Origin: Veillonellales bacterium
GTDB taxonomy: Bacteria; Bacillota; Negativicutes; Veillonellales; Dialisteraceae
Reading direction: 5' to 3'
Assembly: GCA_944390485.1 (NCBI GenBank)
Contig: CALXPQ010000001.1
Span: 496,001-560,000 of the forward strand
Length of the DNA: 64,000 bases
Shown here: one piece after another, positions 61,844 through 64,000 of the stretch
Numbering within the stretch: the stretch's first letter is position 1
Layout: each line of letters begins with the position of its first letter
Translations under genes and position numbers: made by a program
The notes under the pieces: generated by a model
Told to the model about the DNA's origin: nothing
Databases searched by the model: none
Seen by the model: the letters and a program-made list of their open reading frames with translations, nothing else

Positions 61844-64000
61844 TCATTCCAATGCAAAGAAATCGTCCGTGAGCCCGCTCGGGCTGTATTTCTCCATGGT
61901 CCACGCGCCGCCGCGCCGGGCGAGCGTGACCATGCCGTCCAGATACGGATCGCCCACGGGGATGCCGCAGAGGAGAAAATAGTCCCGGTCCTCCCCGGCA
62001 TGCTCTGACCGGCCGCCCGCGTAGACCGCCGCCTCCGGCCGGAACCATTTCATTGTATCACGATTCACCGCCGGGCGGAACGGCTCCGCGCCGCCCAGCC
62101 ACAGCCGGTGCGCCGTGGGCGCGACGTCCTCCATGGGACCGCTCCCGCCGTCGATGTACCAGCCGTCATCGCCCATTTCAAAATACCAGCTCTCCCCGTC
62201 CGTCTCCGCCGAAAGGCCGCCGGACAGCCGGAAGCGGGCCCGGTCATAGAAGCGCACCCGGCTCTCCGGATGACCCGCCGTGAAGCCGGCCGCCTCGTCC
62301 GCCGTGCCCTCCGGGAGCCAGATTTCTCCGATGGGCATAGCGAGCGTGAAAGGAGACGCCCCGCGGCTCCGCCGGAAGTCGCCGATGAAGACGTCCGCAT
62401 GGAACAGTCCTTTGTACTCCAGCACGGACCGTAGCTCCCGCTCCCCCATATCCATGGGAAGGCCGCCGTCGCGGTAGTACACCACCGCGTGCGTCCCGTC
62501 CGTCCACACCGCCGCGCGGGACGAGCCGAGGTCCGGCACGAAGAGCTCCATCTCCGGCCGCGACGCGTACGACCAGCCGCAGCCCGCGAGCAGCGTGCCC
62601 GCCAGCGCCGCAGCGCCCGCGAGACGGCGGGGAGCCTGCCGCCACCACCGCGTCGTCCGCGCGAGGAGCAGCGCGCCGTAATAGAGCGCCGTCTCCGCTC
62701 CGGCCATCCCGCCCGCCGGGAGCGAAGCGTGAGGCAGCGCCGCGAGATGCGCGTTCAGCCGGAGCGCCGCCCACAGGAGATAGTCCGTCCCCTGCAGCAG
62801 CCCGCCGGCCAGCGGCGGCACGGCCCACACGAAAAGAGCCGCGAGCAGCCCCGCGATGATCGCCCACTCGAGGAGCGGCGTCACGAGGAGATTCGCCGGC
62901 ACGAAGTACAGCGGCAGGCGATGGAAATCATAGAGCACCACCGGCACCGTGAGGAGCTGCGCCGCCAGGGCGAGCGCCGTCCCCTCCCGCACCCACCGCG
63001 GCAGATGGGGGACGCGCCCCAGCAGGCCCGTCAGCGGCCGGTAAAAGAAAAGGATGCCCGCCGACGCGCCCACAGAGAGCTGGAAGCTCACGTCGAAAAG
63101 ATAGAACGGGTCCCACAGGAGCATGGCCAGCACCGCCGCGCCGAGAACGAGCAGGGCTTCCCTGTCCCGATGGAAGAAAAGCCCCATCACGGAGAGCACG
63201 CCCATGAGGGACGCGCGCACCACCGGCGGCACGAAGCCCGCCAGCGCCGCATAGCACAGGATCACGGCGGCCGCCGCGGGCAGCACGATCCGCTCCGGCA
63301 GGCGCAGCCACCGCCCGAGAAGGCACAGGAAGCCGAAGAGGAGCGCCACATGCGAGCCGGACACGGAGAGGATGTGCACGATGCCCGTGGCCGTGAAGCC
63401 CTCCAGCACGCCGTCGGGCAGCGCTTCATAATGCCCGCCGAAGAGGAGCGTCATCAGCACGGAGAGCCTCGCCGGGTCCATGTACGACGCGAAAGACGCC
63501 CGCACGCTATCCCGGATGTCCTTCGCCGCCGCTTCAAGCCGGAAGACCCCTGCCGGGCCGCCGGGCCGGATCGCTCCCGGCTCCTCCGTATAAATGCGGC
63601 CCAGAAGACGGCGGCTCCGGTAGCGGCTCTCCAGATCCATCTTTCCCGGATTCTTGTAGAAACGGAACGCCGACAGCTCCCCGTCCACCGAGACGGACGT
63701 GTCCGGCGGCAGGACTTTCGCAGCCTCTTCCCACGGCGCGTACAGATAGACCGCGCCACGCACGGGATGGACCGAGCCGTCCTCATACCGCACCGACGAG
63801 ACCTCCGCCGGGTAGCACACATGGCCCTCCGGCCCCGGCCTGCACAGCGCCTCGCCGGAGATCACCGCAGAGAACGTCCCCGACGCGCCGGCCAGCGCCT
63901 GCGGCTCCCACGCGAGCAGCGCCAGATCCATGCGCACCATGCCGGCGGCACACGCAAAAAAGAGACAGGCACCCCATGCCGCCGTGCGCTTCCCTTTCGC
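61844..64000 (-). CDS. comEC: ComEC/Rec2 DNA-uptake channel protein (N-terminus cut by window edge)
   Basis: 719 codons are in the window and the frame is still open at 64000. An apparent ATG at 63940 lies inside a membrane segment (WGACLFFACAAG before it), so the real start is outside. Domains: N-terminal OB-like DUF4131 region with GRIYTEEPGAIR near its end, the Competence membrane core starting FTATGIVHILSVSGSHVALLFGFLCLLG, with FDVSFQLSVGASAGILFF, and about eight helices. The C-terminal metallo-beta-lactamase-like domain is degenerate: FVPDLGSSRAAVW stands where DVGQGDA is usual, and no HxHxDH is present. Transports single-stranded DNA across the inner membrane. Confidence 0.9.
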   Translation of the reverse strand, partial: AKGKRTAAWGACLFFACAAGMVRMDLALLAWEPQALAGASGTFSAVISGEALCRPGPEGHVCYPAEVSSVRYEDGSVHPVRGAVYLYAPWEEAAKVLPPDTSVSVDGELSAFRFYKNPGKMDLESRYRSRRLLGRIYTEEPGAIRPGGPAGVFRLEAAAKDIRDSVRASFASYMDPARLSVLMTLLFGGHYEALPDGVLEGFTATGIVHILSVSGSHVALLFGFLCLLGRWLRLPERIVLPAAAAVILCYAALAGFVPPVVRASLMGVLSVMGLFFHRDREALLVLGAAVLAMLLWDPFYLFDVSFQLSVGASAGILFFYRPLTGLLGRVPHLPRWVREGTALALAAQLLTVPVVLYDFHRLPLYFVPANLLVTPLLEWAIIAGLLAALFVWAVPPLAGGLLQGTDYLLWAALRLNAHLAALPHASLPAGGMAGAETALYYGALLLARTTRWWRQAPRRLAGAAALAGTLLAGCGWSYASRPEMELFVPDLGSSRAAVWTDGTHAVVYYRDGGLPMDMGERELRSVLEYKGLFHADVFIGDFRRSRGASPFTLAMPIGEIWLPEGTADEAAGFTAGHPESRVRFYDRARFRLSGGLSAETDGESWYFEMGDDGWYIDGGSGPMEDVAPTAHRLWLGGAEPFRPAVNRDTMKWFRPEAAVYAGGRSEHAGEDRDYFLLCGIPVGDPYLDGMVTLARRGGAWTMEKYSPSGLTDDFFALE

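Noticed and set aside
63940..63961. ATG at 63940 as comEC start, and TTTTTTGCGTG at 63961-63951 as a terminator tail
   Set aside because: The frame is open upstream and encodes a membrane segment there, so the T run is coding (Phe-Phe-Ala) and the true start lies outside the window.

Overview
The window reads as one stretch of a Negativicutes chromosome (a Firmicute with an outer membrane; Veillonella/Selenomonas/Megasphaera/Dialister-like, genus not decidable here). The low-GC Gram-positive side shows in a PolC-type replicative polymerase, RbgA, HolA and a valS T-box leader. The outer-membrane side shows in a type V autotransporter ending in Phe, an RND-type periplasmic adaptor and an ABC-exported O-polysaccharide locus. 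Rubrerythrin and a flavodiiron protein fit an anaerobe. Housekeeping DNA is GC-rich, which opens long meaningless antisense frames. Nearly all genes lie on the minus strand. No rRNA, tRNA, CRISPR array or insertion sequence was recognised.

Layout, left to right. 1-6856: smc (cut by the window edge), a chloramphenicol-acetyltransferase-like gene, and a translationally coupled set of DNA glycosylase, adaptor lipoprotein and flavodiiron protein. 6979-10227: amino-acid ABC transporter with two tandem binding proteins and a good promoter. 10353-12060: three plus-strand genes (GalT/HIT-like protein, metallophosphoesterase, 77-residue protein). 12108-15192: McrBC, a type IV restriction system. 15351-19727: folC and valS with T-box and promoter. 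19811-36834: AT-rich polysaccharide island. 37024-39600: M20/M42 peptidase and ferric-reductase-like oxidoreductase. 39775-48506: tetrapyrrole operon (sirC, hemA, hemC, cobA-hemD, hemB, hemL) behind rbgA-rnhB-csoR. 48622-51190: phosphate transporter with its DUF47 partner, and divergent rubrerythrin. 51395-55450: autotransporter, zinc-ribbon protein and a structured leader. 55553-64000: polC, VanW-family gene, holA and comEC (cut by the window edge).

The polysaccharide island encodes a complete route to GDP-D-rhamnose (ManA, sugar phosphomutase, ManC, Gmd, Rmd), four GT4-type glycosyltransferases, a coiled-coil methyltransferase, an ABC exporter (Wzm/Wzt) and what looks like a three-component periplasmic glycosylation set (GtrA-like, GtrB-like, GT-C). 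The GT-C protein ends in a Wzt-C-like beta-sandwich, while Wzt itself lacks that domain. The other main oddities are a PolC with no DEDD proofreading domain, a ComEC whose C-terminal metallo-beta-lactamase-like domain has lost its metal motifs, sharp composition breaks inside mcrB and the autotransporter gene, and an ops-like element in the polysaccharide operon leader.
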